From: Hetaerina americana
Lineage: Eukaryota > Arthropoda > Insecta > Odonata > Calopterygidae
Length of the DNA: 64,000 nucleotides
Reading direction: 5' to 3'
NCBI GenBank assembly: GCA_022747635.1
Contig: JAKTNV010000003.1
Span: 97,364,454-97,428,453, forward strand
Each line of letters starts with the position of its first letter. The first letter of the stretch is position 1. The notes beneath the pieces are model-generated. The model worked only from the letters and a program-made list of their open reading frames with translations. It made no database searches and was not told the origin of the DNA. This document shows, piece after piece, positions 63,843 through 64,000 of the stretch. Position numbers and translations under genes: made by a program.

Positions 63843-63866
63843 CACTGATAACATAAGTTATCAGTG
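63843..63866. repeat. Perfect hairpin, 10-base arms
   Basis: CACTGATAAC at 63843-63852 is exactly reverse-complementary to GTTATCAGTG at 63857-63866 with a four-base loop (ATAA). It lies about 20 bases after the stop of the hypothetical open frame. There is no U-run after it, so it is not a bacterial-type terminator. Confidence 0.8.
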
Positions 63867-64000
63867 TATAACTTTTAATCTGTTACGAAAGATTGTGTTA
63901 CGAAATGAGTAGAGTTTGCATAAGTAGAGACCTTAGTGGGTGACACCCTTAGCAATGAAAAACAATAAACCGGCCAATAAGTAGTTCAAACAAGTTTTCC
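63867..64000. other. Right edge, nothing recognised
   Basis: The word TGTTACGAAA occurs twice at about 63880-63905. No other feature is seen. Confidence 0.4.

Overview
This window reads as non-coding nuclear DNA from a metazoan, most likely an arthropod with a large genome. I infer that from the AT-rich background, degraded mariner and non-LTR retrotransposon copies, a tRNA-derived SINE family, and the lack of any dense or operon-like gene order. I see no convincing intact host gene, no tRNA or rRNA gene and no CRISPR array. The species cannot be named from the sequence.

The layout alternates between AT-rich stretches of 0.3-3 kb and about twenty GC-richer islands of 0.2-1.2 kb. Most islands are strongly strand-biased, being purine-rich or pyrimidine-rich on the + strand. 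Some flip from C/T-rich to G/A-rich at a sharp point (near 9600, 14300, 28500, 38120 and 62580). These islands produce most of the long open frames in the window, because stop codons are rare in such composition. I treat those frames as artefacts.

Region by region: 1-22 kb holds composition islands and AT-rich DNA with small repeats and one possible zinc-finger remnant (about 17.3 kb). 22.4-23.3 kb holds a mariner transposase pseudogene on the minus strand. 23.3-32 kb is islands and AT-rich DNA. 32.05-33.14 kb holds a fold-back inverted repeat and then a SINE with an 11-bp target-site duplication. 36.2-38.8 kb holds two large islands and a minus-strand sequence that looks like a recursive-splicing site. 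42-47.8 kb holds two decayed plus-strand LINE copies. 53.4-59.0 kb is a cluster of mobile elements: an inverted-duplicated mariner derivative, a LINE 3' fragment, a second SINE copy, and a 5'-truncated LINE whose reverse transcriptase is still easy to read. The right end has another island (62.4-63.4 kb) and a 126-codon open frame of ordinary composition.

There is no gene network to describe. The recognisable content is independent, inactivated transposons. The most unusual items are the palindromic mariner derivative (53471-54040), the purine/pyrimidine islands, the SINE core identical between two otherwise diverged copies, the fold-back repeat at 32.1 kb, and the candidate ratchet splice site near 37.26 kb.
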